Assembly (NCBI RefSeq): GCF_000502875.1
Contig: NZ_AYWX01000012.1
Span: 83,605-139,191 of the forward strand
Length of the DNA stretch: 55,587 bases
Direction: 5' to 3'
Origin: Mesorhizobium sp. L2C084A000
GTDB taxonomy: Bacteria; Pseudomonadota; Alphaproteobacteria; Rhizobiales; Rhizobiaceae
A program made the translations under genes and the position numbers. The notes under the pieces were generated by a model that saw nothing but the letters and a program-made list of their open reading frames with translations, did no database searches and was not told the DNA's origin. This document shows, piece by piece, positions 36,291 through 45,117 of the stretch. Each line of letters begins with the position of its first letter. The stretch's first letter is position 1.

Positions 36291-38864
36291 CTAAGACTCC
36301 AGCACGTCCTTGACGATCGTCGCCAGTTGCTTGAGCGAAAACGGCTTGGGCAGAAAGCCGAAATGCGCATCCGCCGGGAGGTTTCTGGCGAATGCGTCCT
36401 CGGCGTAGCCGGACACGAAGACGAACTTGATGTCCGGCTGGCGCTTGCGCAATTCACCAAGCAGTGTCGGTCCGTCCATTTCCGGCATGACTACGTCGGA
36501 AACGACGATATCGACCTTGCCGCCCAGCGCCTCGAACACTTCCAGCGCCTCGACGCCCGACGATGCCTCGTGCACGGTGTAGCCACGCGAGGTCAGCGCC
36601 CGCATGCCGCCCATGCGCACGGCATCCTCGTCCTCGACGAGCAGCACCGTGGCCGAGCCCGACAGATCCTTGGCCGGATCGGCGACCTTTGCCGGCGCTG
36701 CCGGCGCATCGCCGGGCTCGCCTGCTTTTTTCGCTTCGGCGATGTGACGCGGCAGGAAAATGCGGAAAGTCGAGCCTTTGCCGACTTCGGAATCGCAGAA
36801 GATGAAGCCGCCGGTCTGCTTGATGATGCCGTAGACCATCGACAGACCAAGGCCGGTGCCCTTGCCGACTTCCTTGGTGGTGAAGAAGGGCTCGAAAATC
36901 TTCTTCAGCACGTCGGGCGCGATGCCGCTGCCGGTGTCCTCGACTTCGACCACGACATAGTCCGCCGGGGCGAGTTCGCGGTAGGAAAAGGCCTTGCACT
37001 CCTCGGCGGTCACATTGCGGGTGCGCACGGTGAGATCGCCGCCCGCCGGCATTGCGTCGCGCGCGTTGACCGCAAGATTGACCACCACCTGCTCGAACTG
37101 CCCGATATCGACCTTGACCGGCCACAGGTCGCGGCCATGGTCGACCTTCAGCTTGATGTCGTTGCCGACCAGGCGGGCGAGCAGCATCCTGAGATCGGCG
37201 AGTACGTCGGTCAGGTTGAGCACTTCCGGTCGCAATGTCTGCTTGCGCGAGAAGGCCAGAAGCTGCCGCACCAGCGAAGCCGCCCGGTTGGCGTTCTGCT
37301 TGATGTTCATGATGTCGGGGAAGGACGGGTCCGACGGGCGGTGGTTGGTCAACAAAAGGTCGGACGCCATGATGATGGCAGTCAGCACATTGTTGAAATC
37401 ATGCGCGATGCCGCCGGCAAGCTGGCCGACCGCCTGCATCTTCTGGCTTTGCGCCATCTGCCCTTCGAGCGCTTTCTGCTCCGTTGTCTCGACGGCGTAG
37501 ACGATGGCCGACTCCTCGGCCCCCTCGCCGCCGGTGCCGTCGGCGACGGCGTTGACGTAGAAGCGGATGTGCCGTTCGTCGTTGCCAGGCAAAAGCGTGT
37601 CGATCGGCTCGATGTCGGCCTGCCGCTGCTGCGCTTTCTCGAAGGCAGCCGCGAAGGCCGGCCGGTCGCGTTCGTGGATCACCGTGTCGAGCCTTACGCG
37701 ACGGTCGACGGCGTCGCGATCGACGACAGACGAAAACAGCGACAGGAACGGCGCATTGGTACGCAGGATGCGCCCATTGTGGTCGACGCCGGCGATCGCC
37801 ATCGGTGTCGAGTTGAAGAAGCGGGTGAAGCGCACTTCCGAAGCCCGCAAATCGGCAGAGGCATCCTCGCCTTGCGTGCGGTTGAGCACGATCGTGCGTG
37901 TCGGCCCGTTCAATCCTTCGCGGCTGGCCGAAACGCGGTGCATGAAGCGCACCGGCAGCGCTTCGCCCGTCGTGGTCGTCAGGTCGAGATCTATCACCGC
38001 GTTGCGTGTGGTGCCGGGGTCGGCCTTGACCGAGCGGACCAGCGCCATGCCGTCGCCAGCCACGATCTCCGACAGAGACACGGCGCCGGGCGTGAAGCTG
38101 GTGAGGTCGATGCCCAGCCATTCGGCGAGCGTGGCGTTGATATAGGTGACGCGGCCCTCCTGGTCGGCCGAAAAGAAGCCGGCCGGCGCGTGGTCGAGAT
38201 GATCGATCGCCTTCTGCAGGTCGAGGAAGAAGCGCTCCTGCTCGGCCCGCTCCTGCGAGATGTCGGCAAGCTGCCAGGCCAGCATCGGCAGCCGCTGGCC
38301 TGGAACGCTGAAGGCGCGGGCGCGTGCCCGGTACCAGCGGGCGCCAGGCTCGGCACCGGGCCGAATGGACTGTGCGAGCCTAAACTCGCCGTCGCCCGGC
38401 TGGCCGTCGCGCAGGCCGGATGCCAGGCGATAGATCGTCACCGAGGCTTCGGGGACATCCGAGAGCAATCCCTCGACGGTCTTCAGGTCGGCAGCGGACG
38501 ATGCTCCGGTCATATCCGCATAGGCGCGATTGGCGTAGACGACGCGGCCCTTGGTGTCGGTGACGAGAAGCCCCTGCGACATCGAATCGACGAAGGATTT
38601 CGACAGTTCGTCGCCTGTCGAGCGTGGCGTGACCTGCACGAAGCCGATCGCCGTCGCGAACAGGAAGCCGACGCCGATCATCGCCAGCACGCCGAGCATG
38701 CCGAGCAGGAAAGGATCGCCGAGGCGCTCGCGGAAAAGCCCGAAGACGATCGCCGCCCCCGTCAGAACGACGATGAAAATGATAAGCCGGGTGACCGCGC
38801 CGGGTCGCGTATTCTGGTCGACGATCGGTACCGGATAGAAATCGCCGCGCGCTTCCTTGGCCAT
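36291..38864 (-). CDS. cckA: Cell-cycle hybrid histidine kinase CckA
   Basis: An 857-residue hybrid kinase. Two membrane helices (LIIFIVVLTGAAIVFGLF and LLGMLGVLAMIGVGFLFATA) are followed by PAS domains, seen from SFVDSMSQGLLVTDTKGRVV and AIDHLDHAPAGFFSADQEGR, with a third near MAIAGVDHNGRILRTNAPFL. The kinase has phospho-His488 (GGIAHDFNNVLTAI), then DTGSGIAPDVLKKIFEPFFT and GLGLSMVYGIIKQTGG. The C-terminal receiver has Asp790 (IVVSDVVMPEMDGP) and Lys in LPKPFSLKQL. In alphaproteobacteria CckA feeds phosphate through ChpT to CtrA and controls the cell cycle. A GGGGG ribosome site precedes the ATG. Confidence 0.95.
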   Translation of the reverse strand: MAKEARGDFYPVPIVDQNTRPGAVTRLIIFIVVLTGAAIVFGLFRERLGDPFLLGMLGVLAMIGVGFLFATAIGFVQVTPRSTGDELSKSFVDSMSQGLLVTDTKGRVVYANRAYADMTGASSAADLKTVEGLLSDVPEASVTIYRLASGLRDGQPGDGEFRLAQSIRPGAEPGARWYRARARAFSVPGQRLPMLAWQLADISQERAEQERFFLDLQKAIDHLDHAPAGFFSADQEGRVTYINATLAEWLGIDLTSFTPGAVSLSEIVAGDGMALVRSVKADPGTTRNAVIDLDLTTTTGEALPVRFMHRVSASREGLNGPTRTIVLNRTQGEDASADLRASEVRFTRFFNSTPMAIAGVDHNGRILRTNAPFLSLFSSVVDRDAVDRRVRLDTVIHERDRPAFAAAFEKAQQRQADIEPIDTLLPGNDERHIRFYVNAVADGTGGEGAEESAIVYAVETTEQKALEGQMAQSQKMQAVGQLAGGIAHDFNNVLTAIIMASDLLLTNHRPSDPSFPDIMNIKQNANRAASLVRQLLAFSRKQTLRPEVLNLTDVLADLRMLLARLVGNDIKLKVDHGRDLWPVKVDIGQFEQVVVNLAVNARDAMPAGGDLTVRTRNVTAEECKAFSYRELAPADYVVVEVEDTGSGIAPDVLKKIFEPFFTTKEVGKGTGLGLSMVYGIIKQTGGFIFCDSEVGKGSTFRIFLPRHIAEAKKAGEPGDAPAAPAKVADPAKDLSGSATVLLVEDEDAVRMGGMRALTSRGYTVHEASSGVEALEVFEALGGKVDIVVSDVVMPEMDGPTLLGELRKRQPDIKFVFVSGYAEDAFARNLPADAHFGFLPKPFSLKQLATIVKDVLES

Positions 38865-39087
38865 GTGCCCCCTGCTCGTGAATTCCGGTGTTCCGACACC
38901 CGCCCCTAGCGGGTTGAATCACATTCTCCTAGTCCGGAAAAGGCCTGGGCGGCAAATGTCGGATAAAAATGATGTCTTCCAGGCTTCGGAGTTTTTCTAG
39001 CTGTTCACCAGCGTGAAACGCAACTTGCGGTGGCCCGCTGCAACGGTCTAGTGTCTCTTCACTTCCAAGGGCGATCAGGGGAACCCA

Positions 39088-39828
39088 ATGCAATGGCTCG
39101 ATAGCGTGGCAGGTCCCGGTTATGCCGCAGCATTGTTGTGGACGTTTGCAGCGCTTGTCCTGCTGGTTATCGTTCTCGTTATCATCAAGCTGGTGCGCAA
39201 CCTGACATTCGGAACCTTCGTCGCCGGTGGCCGGAACCGCAAGACGCGACTGGCCGTCATGGATGCCACCGCCGTCGACAGCCATCGCCGGCTGGTGCTG
39301 ATACGCCGTGACGATATCGAGCACCTGCTTCTGATCGGCGGCCCGACCGACGTCGTCGTCGAGCGCGATATCCGACTTTCGGCGCTACGCCGGCCGGCAT
39401 TGACCGGAGATGGCGGCTTGCAGCCGGTTCCGGCCGCCGCGGCCCCGGCAAGACCGCGTCCGCCGCAACCCGCTCCGCCGCCGGCGAGACAGGCTCCCGC
39501 TCCACAGCCGGTGAACACGACGCCACCCGCCCGCCCGCGTACAACAGCGCCGCCGGCACCTGCACCGAAGCCGGCAACGCAAAGCTATCAGCCGACCAAT
39601 GTCACGCCGTTGCCTGCCTACGGCTCCGCCAACGCCAACACCGCCCGGCACGCGCCGCCACCACCGCAGCCGGTGCAGGACAGCATCGACGACACGCTGA
39701 TGAGGGAACTCGAAGTGTCGCTGGATCAGCCCCGTTCGGGCGGCCCGGTGGGCAAGGCGGCGGCGCCGCCGTCGCTCGACGACGAGATGACCAAGCTTCT
39801 CGGCGAACTCTCCAGTCAGAAGAGATGA
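39088..39828 (+). CDS. fliO: FliO-like membrane protein
   Basis: A 246-residue protein with one membrane helix (ALLWTFAALVLLVIVLVIIK, near residues 14-34) followed by a FliO-type beta domain (AVMDATAVDSHRRLVLIRRD, IEHLLLIGGPTDVVVERDIR). A proline/alanine-rich cytoplasmic linker (residues 115-200) and an acidic C-terminus (SLDDEMTKLLGEL) complete it. FliO aids assembly of the flagellar export gate FliP. No other flagellar gene is near, so either it is an orphan FliO, as I recall in rhizobia, or a FliO-domain protein with another role. It is divergent from cckA and convergent with dksA. Confidence 0.78.
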   Translation: MQWLDSVAGPGYAAALLWTFAALVLLVIVLVIIKLVRNLTFGTFVAGGRNRKTRLAVMDATAVDSHRRLVLIRRDDIEHLLLIGGPTDVVVERDIRLSALRRPALTGDGGLQPVPAAAAPARPRPPQPAPPPARQAPAPQPVNTTPPARPRTTAPPAPAPKPATQSYQPTNVTPLPAYGSANANTARHAPPPPQPVQDSIDDTLMRELEVSLDQPRSGGPVGKAAAPPSLDDEMTKLLGELSSQKR

Positions 39829-39957
39829 GCGACCGCCGGGTCGCTATCCCGCGAAACATCGTCGCCGGTCCGCTGCCGAACCACCTCGTCCAAGCGCAAA
39901 ATATCAAGGGTTTGCGGCCTTCGCGCGCCTCAGAGCGGTGGATGCCACACCAATAGA

Positions 39958-39979
39958 AATGGCCGGAAAACCGGCCATT
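39958..39979. terminator. Bidirectional hairpin between fliO-like gene and dksA
   Basis: AATGGCCGG and CCGGCCATT form a perfect 9-bp stem around AAAA. The gene on the plus strand ends 130 bases before it and dksA on the minus strand ends 52 bases from it. T-runs are short on both sides, so termination strength is uncertain. Confidence 0.6.
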
Positions 39980-40030
39980 TCAGAATCGAGTTCGTTCGAG
40001 ACAGCCGGCCGTGCGCCGCCGGCCTTGACC

Positions 40031-40447
40031 TCAGTCGTCGCGATAGACTTTTTCGCGGCGCTCATGCCGCTCCTGCGCTTCGATCGACAATGTCGCGATC
40101 GGACGCGCATCGAGCCGCTTCAGCGCGATCGGCTCGCCGGTCTCTTCGCAATAGCCGTAAGTGCCTTCGTCGATGCGCTGCAGGGCGGAGTCGATCTTTG
40201 CAATGAGCTTGCGCTGACGGTCGCGGGCCCTGAGTTCGATGGCACGGTCGGTTTCCGAAGAGGCGCGATCGGCCAGATCGGGGTGGTTGGCGTTCTCTTG
40301 CTGCAGGATTTCCAGTGTTTCGCGCGCTTCGCGCAATATGTCACTCTTCCAGGTGACGAGCTTTGAGCGGAAGTAGGATTTCTGCCGCTCGTTCATGAAC
40401 GGCTCGTCTTCGGAGGGTACGTAATCGGCGGTAACGATGTCGTTCAT
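40031..40447 (-). CDS. dksA: RNA polymerase-binding transcription factor DksA
   Basis: A 138-residue DksA that works with ppGpp on RNA polymerase. The N-terminal FMNERQKSYFRSKLVTWKSD leads into the coiled coil, with the tip region DLADRASSETDRAIELRARD (acidic tip residues DxxDxA). The zinc-finger module YGYCEETGEPIALKRLDARP is nearly cysteine-free: Cys100 stays, while the other three positions are Thr103, Ser121 and Ala124. This is the common alphaproteobacterial form. Start MNDIVTADYV is chosen over a far upstream start because the region before it lacks family similarity. The 331-base gap to 40778 holds its promoter and no gene that I recognise. Confidence 0.94.
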   Translation of the reverse strand: MNDIVTADYVPSEDEPFMNERQKSYFRSKLVTWKSDILREARETLEILQQENANHPDLADRASSETDRAIELRARDRQRKLIAKIDSALQRIDEGTYGYCEETGEPIALKRLDARPIATLSIEAQERHERREKVYRDD

Positions 40448-40778
40448 TCGACTCACCCAAACTGCCCCAATTTTGGCGCCTATATATTCGTCGTCCGACG
40501 CCTGCACAAGCGCAATCGGCCGCTGTCTCACGCAATTGTTAAAGTACCCGTCACGCGTCTCTGCGGCCGCGTACGGTCGCTTTGGTACAAAATTCGCCGA
40601 GACACTTTCGATCCGGTGGCACATGCTTTCCGAGATTGCCGTGACCCCGGGGGCCGATACGCAAGAGACCTTTGCAGCAAGCAGCATTGGGTGCTTCGCC
40701 GTGTTGAAGAGCACGGGCCATTGTGCGCAACGCCGTTCTCGTGGCTAATCCCGGGACGCTTCGGCATTCGGAGGTTGG

Positions 40779-41282
40779 GTGAGCAGGCTTTATCTGTTGC
40801 GACATGCAAGGGCTGGCTGGGCACTGCCCGGCATGCGGGATTTCGATCGCCCGCTCGATGCGTCCGGCCGCGCCGATGCCGAAATGGTGGGGGCCGCCAT
40901 GCGCTCCCGCCTCTATGTTCCGGACCGGACGCTCTGCTCCAATGCCAAGCGCGCCAAGGAGACGCTGGAAGGCCTGGCCGGCCAGACCGACACCGGCCGG
41001 GTTCTGTTCTTCGACGCGCTCTACAGCGCGGACGCGGCCGGGTACCTCCACCTTATCCGCGACAATGGCGGATCAGGCTCATTGCTGGTCATTGGCCACA
41101 ACCCGATGATGGAAGACCTCACCATGGCAGTTTCGGGCGACGGCGACGAAACCGCGCGGGCCACGCTGAACCATGGGTTCCCGACCGCGGGCCTGGCGGT
41201 CGTCCGCTTCGACGGCGATCTTGCCAGCGCCGCCCAAGGCACCGGCTATCTCGAAGCGTTCCTGACGCCGGCCAATCTCTGA
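40779..41282 (+). CDS. SixA-like histidine phosphatase
   Basis: A 167-residue phosphatase of the histidine-phosphatase superfamily. The catalytic RHG-type motif is LLRHARAGW (Arg8, His9), and the second His is in VIGHNPMMEDL. SixA proteins remove phosphate from phosphohistidine domains, but small-molecule substrates are also possible. A GTG start at 40779 with a GGAGG site gives the family N-terminus MSRLYLLRHA. It lies 63 bases upstream of the ycjX-ycjF pair on the same strand. Confidence 0.9.
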   Translation: MSRLYLLRHARAGWALPGMRDFDRPLDASGRADAEMVGAAMRSRLYVPDRTLCSNAKRAKETLEGLAGQTDTGRVLFFDALYSADAAGYLHLIRDNGGSGSLLVIGHNPMMEDLTMAVSGDGDETARATLNHGFPTAGLAVVRFDGDLASAAQGTGYLEAFLTPANL

Positions 41283-41345
41283 AGCCATTTCAAAGCCTGG
41301 TTGCAGAGCCTATATCGGACGGACCGAAGTCCGAGAGAGCAAATT

Positions 41346-42824
41346 TTGGCATCATCGCTGACCACCTTCACCGACGAAGCGAGGATTGCCCTCGACACGC
41401 TGTCGGGCCGCGCCACCGGGCTTTTTTCCCCATCGCTGCGCCTCGGCGTGACGGGATTGTCCCGCGCCGGCAAAACGGTGTTCATATCGGCCCTTGTCCA
41501 CAATTTGATCCATGGCGGCCGCCTGCCGCTGTTCGAGGCGCAGAAATCTGGGCGCATCGCCCGCGCCTTCCTCGAGCAGCAGCCCGACGACGCGGTGCCG
41601 CGTTTCCAGTACGAGGACCACATCGCCGCCCTGGTCAACGACCGCGCCTGGCCCGATTCGACGCGTGCCATTTCGGAACTGCGGCTGACCATCGAATATG
41701 AATCGGCTTCCGGCTGGAGCCGCATGTTTTCCTCCGGCAGATTGTCGGTCGATGTCGTCGACTATCCCGGCGAATGGCTGCTCGATCTGCCGCTGCTCGG
41801 CAAATCCTTTGCCGATTTTTCGCACGAAGCCTTCGAAATGGCCGTTCTGCCGGTGCGCGAGGATCTTTCGCAGAGTTGGCGGGCGCTGTCAGCCGGGGTC
41901 GACCCGAACGCCGATGCCGACGAGATGACGGCGCGCCGCCTGGCCGAAAGCTTCGCCGCCTATCTGAAGGCCTGCAAGCTCGACGAGCGGGCGCTTTCGA
42001 CCTTGCCGCCCGGCCGCTTCCTGATGCCGGGCGATCTCGAAGGCTCGCCGGCACTGACCTTCGCGCCCTTGGCCGGGATCGGCGACAGGCGTCCGCGCGC
42101 AGGGTCGCTGCACGCCATGATGGACAGGCGCTATGAGGCCTACAAGACGCATGTCGTCAAACCCTTCTTCCGCGAACACATCACCCGACTCGATCGCCAG
42201 ATCGTGCTGATCGACGCCATGCAGGCGCTGAACGCCGGCCCCGGCGCCATGGCCGACCTGGAACGCGCGGTGACCGAGATCCTCAGCTGTTTCCGACCCG
42301 GCCGGGGCAGCTTCCTCACCGACCTGTTCTCGCGGCGCATCGACCGCATCCTGGTTGCCGCGACCAAAGCCGACCATCTGCATCACGAAAGCCATGACCG
42401 CCTGCAGTCGATCGTGCGGCGGCTTGCCGACCGCGCCGTGGCACGGGCGAATTTCACCGGCGCCGACGTCGATGTGGTCGCCATGGCGGCGGTGCGCGCG
42501 ACGCGCGAAGGCACCGTCAAGCAAGGCCGAGAGACGTTGCCAGTCATTATCGGCACGCCGATCGCCGGCGAGAAGATCAACGGCGAAACCTTCGATGGAA
42601 AAGCTGAAACAGCCATATTTCCCGGTGATTTACCGGAGAAAATTGATGCGGTTTTTGATCTTTCGGGAGCCGATCACAAGCAGGATGCCGCGGACCCTGC
42701 AATCCGCTTCGTCCGTTTCCGTCCCCCAAAGCTAGAACGCACGGCCGAAGGTATCACCCTGTCGCTGCCGCATATCAGGCTCGACCGTGCCTTGCAGTTC
42801 CTGATCGGAGATCATCTGGCATGA
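41346..42824 (+). CDS. ycjX: YcjX-family P-loop protein
   Basis: A 492-residue GTPase-like protein. Walker A is GLSRAGKT at residues 37-44 and a DxPG-type element appears in VVDYPGEWLLDLPLLG, with VAATKADHLHHE resembling the guanine-recognition xKxD motif. The TTG at 41346 with a GAGAG site gives a start of MASSLTTFTDEA. YcjX and YcjF are conserved, stress-linked partners of unknown biochemical role, and here they also occur together. The stop overlaps the next start (ATGA). Confidence 0.88.
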   Translation: MASSLTTFTDEARIALDTLSGRATGLFSPSLRLGVTGLSRAGKTVFISALVHNLIHGGRLPLFEAQKSGRIARAFLEQQPDDAVPRFQYEDHIAALVNDRAWPDSTRAISELRLTIEYESASGWSRMFSSGRLSVDVVDYPGEWLLDLPLLGKSFADFSHEAFEMAVLPVREDLSQSWRALSAGVDPNADADEMTARRLAESFAAYLKACKLDERALSTLPPGRFLMPGDLEGSPALTFAPLAGIGDRRPRAGSLHAMMDRRYEAYKTHVVKPFFREHITRLDRQIVLIDAMQALNAGPGAMADLERAVTEILSCFRPGRGSFLTDLFSRRIDRILVAATKADHLHHESHDRLQSIVRRLADRAVARANFTGADVDVVAMAAVRATREGTVKQGRETLPVIIGTPIAGEKINGETFDGKAETAIFPGDLPEKIDAVFDLSGADHKQDAADPAIRFVRFRPPKLERTAEGITLSLPHIRLDRALQFLIGDHLA

Positions 42825-43912
42825 CTGCGCCCCGCAAGCCGGCAGCGTTCCGCATCGAGCCGGAAGCCGAACCAAGGCAAGAGGCGCCGCAGGCGCGCCG
42901 TGCCCAGGCCGATGCCCAGCGCAAACCCCGCGCGATGAAGGCCGATGTCGCGATGGTCATCCCGGCGGAAGTCGATGTCTTCGACGAGCCTGACATCATT
43001 GCCGCGGAGCCGCCGCCGGCGATCGCCCCCAGAAAACGCTCACTGCTCGGCAGCATCTTCTTCGGCGCCTTTGGCGTGCTGGTTTCGCTAGCTGTCGGCC
43101 TGTGGACCGACCAGCTCATACGCGACCTCTTCGCGCGCGCCGAATGGCTGGGCTGGCTGGCCGCGGGCATGGCTGCCATCGCCGTGCTGGCGCTTATGGT
43201 GATCCTGATTCGGGAGTTCCTGGCGATCGCCCGCCTTGCCGAGGTCGAAAAACTGCAGAAGCGTGCGCTCGACGCGATCGCCCGCGACGATCCCAAGGCT
43301 GCACGATCGGTCGTCGACGAATTGTCGGCCTTTGTCGCGGCCAAACCCGAAACCGCGGCCGGCCGGCGCGCGCTGGCCGAACTGCGCGGCGAAATCATCG
43401 ACGGCGGCAATCTCGTGCGCTTGGCCGAGGCTGAAATTCTCGGACCACTCGATGCCAGGGCGAAGGTGATGATTCTCGAAGCCGCCAAACGCGTTTCGCT
43501 GGTGACGGCGGTCAGTCCACGCGCACTGGTCGATGTCGCCTATGTCGTGTTCGAGGCCGGGCGGCTTATTCGCCGCCTGTCAGAACTCTATGGCGGACGG
43601 CCGGGAACGCTGGGTTTCTTCCGCCTGGCGCGCAGCGTGCTGGCGCATCTGGCGGTTACCGGCTCGATCGCGATCGGCGACAGTTTCGTCCAGCAGATCG
43701 TCGGCCACGGCCTGGCCGCGCGCCTTTCGGCCAAGCTTGGCGAGGGCGTCGTCAACGGCATGATGACGGCACGCATCGGCATTGCCGCGATGGAGACGGC
43801 GCGACCCCTGCCCTTCAGCGCCGCCAAGCGTCCCGGACTTGGTGATTTCCTCTCGGCGCTGACATCGTTCGCAACCAGGAAAGATGGTGAAACGACCCCA
43901 TCCGGCAAGTGA
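42821..43912 (+). CDS. ycjF: YcjF-family (TIGR01620) inner-membrane protein
   Basis: A 363-residue protein with a long charged N-terminal region (residues 1-70, rich in Pro, Ala, Arg and Glu), two membrane helices (SIFFGAFGVLVSLAVGLW and LGWLAAGMAAIAVLALMVIL) and a large C-terminal domain. The latter has AVSPRALVDVAYVVFEAGRL, IRRLSELYGGRPGTLGFFRL and GEGVVNGMMTARIGIAAMET, matching TIGR01620. It is translationally coupled to the YcjX gene. The function is unknown; the pair is usually co-regulated in membrane or heat stress. Confidence 0.88.
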   Translation: MTAPRKPAAFRIEPEAEPRQEAPQARRAQADAQRKPRAMKADVAMVIPAEVDVFDEPDIIAAEPPPAIAPRKRSLLGSIFFGAFGVLVSLAVGLWTDQLIRDLFARAEWLGWLAAGMAAIAVLALMVILIREFLAIARLAEVEKLQKRALDAIARDDPKAARSVVDELSAFVAAKPETAAGRRALAELRGEIIDGGNLVRLAEAEILGPLDARAKVMILEAAKRVSLVTAVSPRALVDVAYVVFEAGRLIRRLSELYGGRPGTLGFFRLARSVLAHLAVTGSIAIGDSFVQQIVGHGLAARLSAKLGEGVVNGMMTARIGIAAMETARPLPFSAAKRPGLGDFLSALTSFATRKDGETTPSGK

Positions 43913-44047
43913 GCCGGGCTGGAGTGTCTGGACCTTCGGAATTGTTACCGGACTGCTTTGCGGCGGCCCCGCGGTGACGAAGCATTAACCAATCTTGTTC
44001 ATGGTCAGACGGGTTCCAAACAGCATCTTTGTTGCCGGGTGTCGTCG

Positions 44048-44602
44048 ATGAAAAGCGTAATTCTATCCAGTGTCCTGCCCCTGGCAACGGTGATTACGGC
44101 AGTCGTCGGCATTGCCGGAGTGGCCTCTGCGGCCGAGCCTGACAAGCAGTTCTTCCAGTCCGCCGAAGGCAAGTGGATCGGTCCCGGCGAAATCGTCGCC
44201 GGCAAGTACAAAGGCACGAAGTTCAACTGCAGCTTCACCGGCTCGACGCCCGACGGCAAGGTCGGCATGTCGCTCGACGGCGGCTGTCGGGTCGGCATGT
44301 TCACCCAGCCGATGTCGGCCAAGATCGAGCGCAAGGGCCGTGAGGGCTACAAGGGCAGCTTCATGGGTGGCGCGACCGGTTCCGGCCTCGACATCATCGG
44401 CGGCAACGTCGTCGATGCCCGCAAAGTGGTCTTTACCATCAACCGCAACCAGCTGCGCGGCGTCATGCAGGCTCGCATCCCTGACGACAATTCGATGACG
44501 GTGACTATTGCCGTGCGCGTCGACGACCAGCTGGTGCCGGTGATCGGCATGAGCCTGAAGCGCGTCGACGCGGTCGAAGTCGGCTCTATCGCGCCGAACT
44601 GA
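44048..44602 (+). CDS. Small exported protein, unknown function
   Basis: A 184-residue protein with a signal peptide (KSVILSSVLPLATVITAVVG, cleavage after VASAA). The mature domain EPDKQFFQSAEGKWIGPGEI, YKGTKFNCSFTGSTPDGKVG and LDGGCRVGMFTQPMSAKIER is beta-rich and contains two cysteines that could bond. I recall similar rhizobial periplasmic proteins, without a known function. Start at 44048 is preferred to an upstream ATG because it begins the signal peptide. A bidirectional terminator follows. Confidence 0.75.
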   Translation: MKSVILSSVLPLATVITAVVGIAGVASAAEPDKQFFQSAEGKWIGPGEIVAGKYKGTKFNCSFTGSTPDGKVGMSLDGGCRVGMFTQPMSAKIERKGREGYKGSFMGGATGSGLDIIGGNVVDARKVVFTINRNQLRGVMQARIPDDNSMTVTIAVRVDDQLVPVIGMSLKRVDAVEVGSIAPN

Positions 44603-44618
44603 ACAATTCAAAAGAAAA

Positions 44619-44642
44619 GGCGGCGACCCAACGGTCGCCGCC
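44619..44642. terminator. Bidirectional terminator
   Basis: GGCGGCGACC and GGTCGCCGCC form a perfect 10-bp stem around CAAC. The minus strand continues with TTTTCTTTT, and the plus strand with TCGTTTG. It separates the convergent genes ending at 44602 and 44669. Confidence 0.85.
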
Positions 44643-44668
44643 TCGTTTGATCCAATCGAATCAGGGCG

Positions 44669-44935
44669 TTAGCCTTTGATCGTGGCCGTCAGTTCGTCAT
44701 AGGCGTTGCAGGAGTCGGCCAATGTCGTAGCGCCCTGATACTTGGTTGTCACCGCCTGGACCTTGGCCGTCAGATCAGCCGCTTTGGACGGGTCCTTGGT
44801 AATCGCTTCCTGAAGTGCTGCAGCCATGTCCTGCGCCTTCTTGGTCGCGATCTCCGCCGTGCACTCAGGCGCCTTCGAGCAAGCCGAACCGGCAAGCACC
44901 GCCAGGCCGACGGCAACAAACAAAAACTTCTTCAT
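44669..44935 (-). CDS. Small exported helical protein, possible lipoprotein
   Basis: An 88-residue protein starting MKKFLFVAVGLAVLAGSACS, a signal sequence with a cysteine at residue 19. The three residues before it (GSA) are a weak lipobox, so lipidation is uncertain. The mature part is helical and Ala/Lys-rich (TAEIATKKAQDMAAALQEAI) with two more cysteines (PEC and DSC). The ATG at 44935 has a GAGGAG site with 9-base spacing. An ATG three codons upstream abuts that site and is less likely. The function is unknown; such small proteins often act in the envelope. Confidence 0.75.
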   Translation of the reverse strand: MKKFLFVAVGLAVLAGSACSKAPECTAEIATKKAQDMAAALQEAITKDPSKAADLTAKVQAVTTKYQGATTLADSCNAYDELTATIKG

Positions 44936-45117
44936 GTCAGTCATCTCCTCAAAAAGGGCGCGACTTGATCGTCGATCACCCTCCAATGGCCGAAGCCGAG
45001 CGTCCTTAGCCTTCGATTGCGGCAAGATGCAACGTGTTCCCGGCCTCAACTTGTGTATCGCGCCTGCAACATCGGCGGCGGCCTGGATTCAGGCTATTTT
45101 ATCAGCGGCAGCAAAGT

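Noticed and set aside
36246..38909. An 887-codon open frame opposite cckA
   Set aside because: It mirrors cckA, which has complete kinase and receiver motifs; the antisense product is Arg/His-rich with no domain.
44933..44944. Starting the small exported protein at the upstream ATG
   Set aside because: That ATG abuts the GAGGAG ribosome site with no spacing, while the next ATG has a normal distance.
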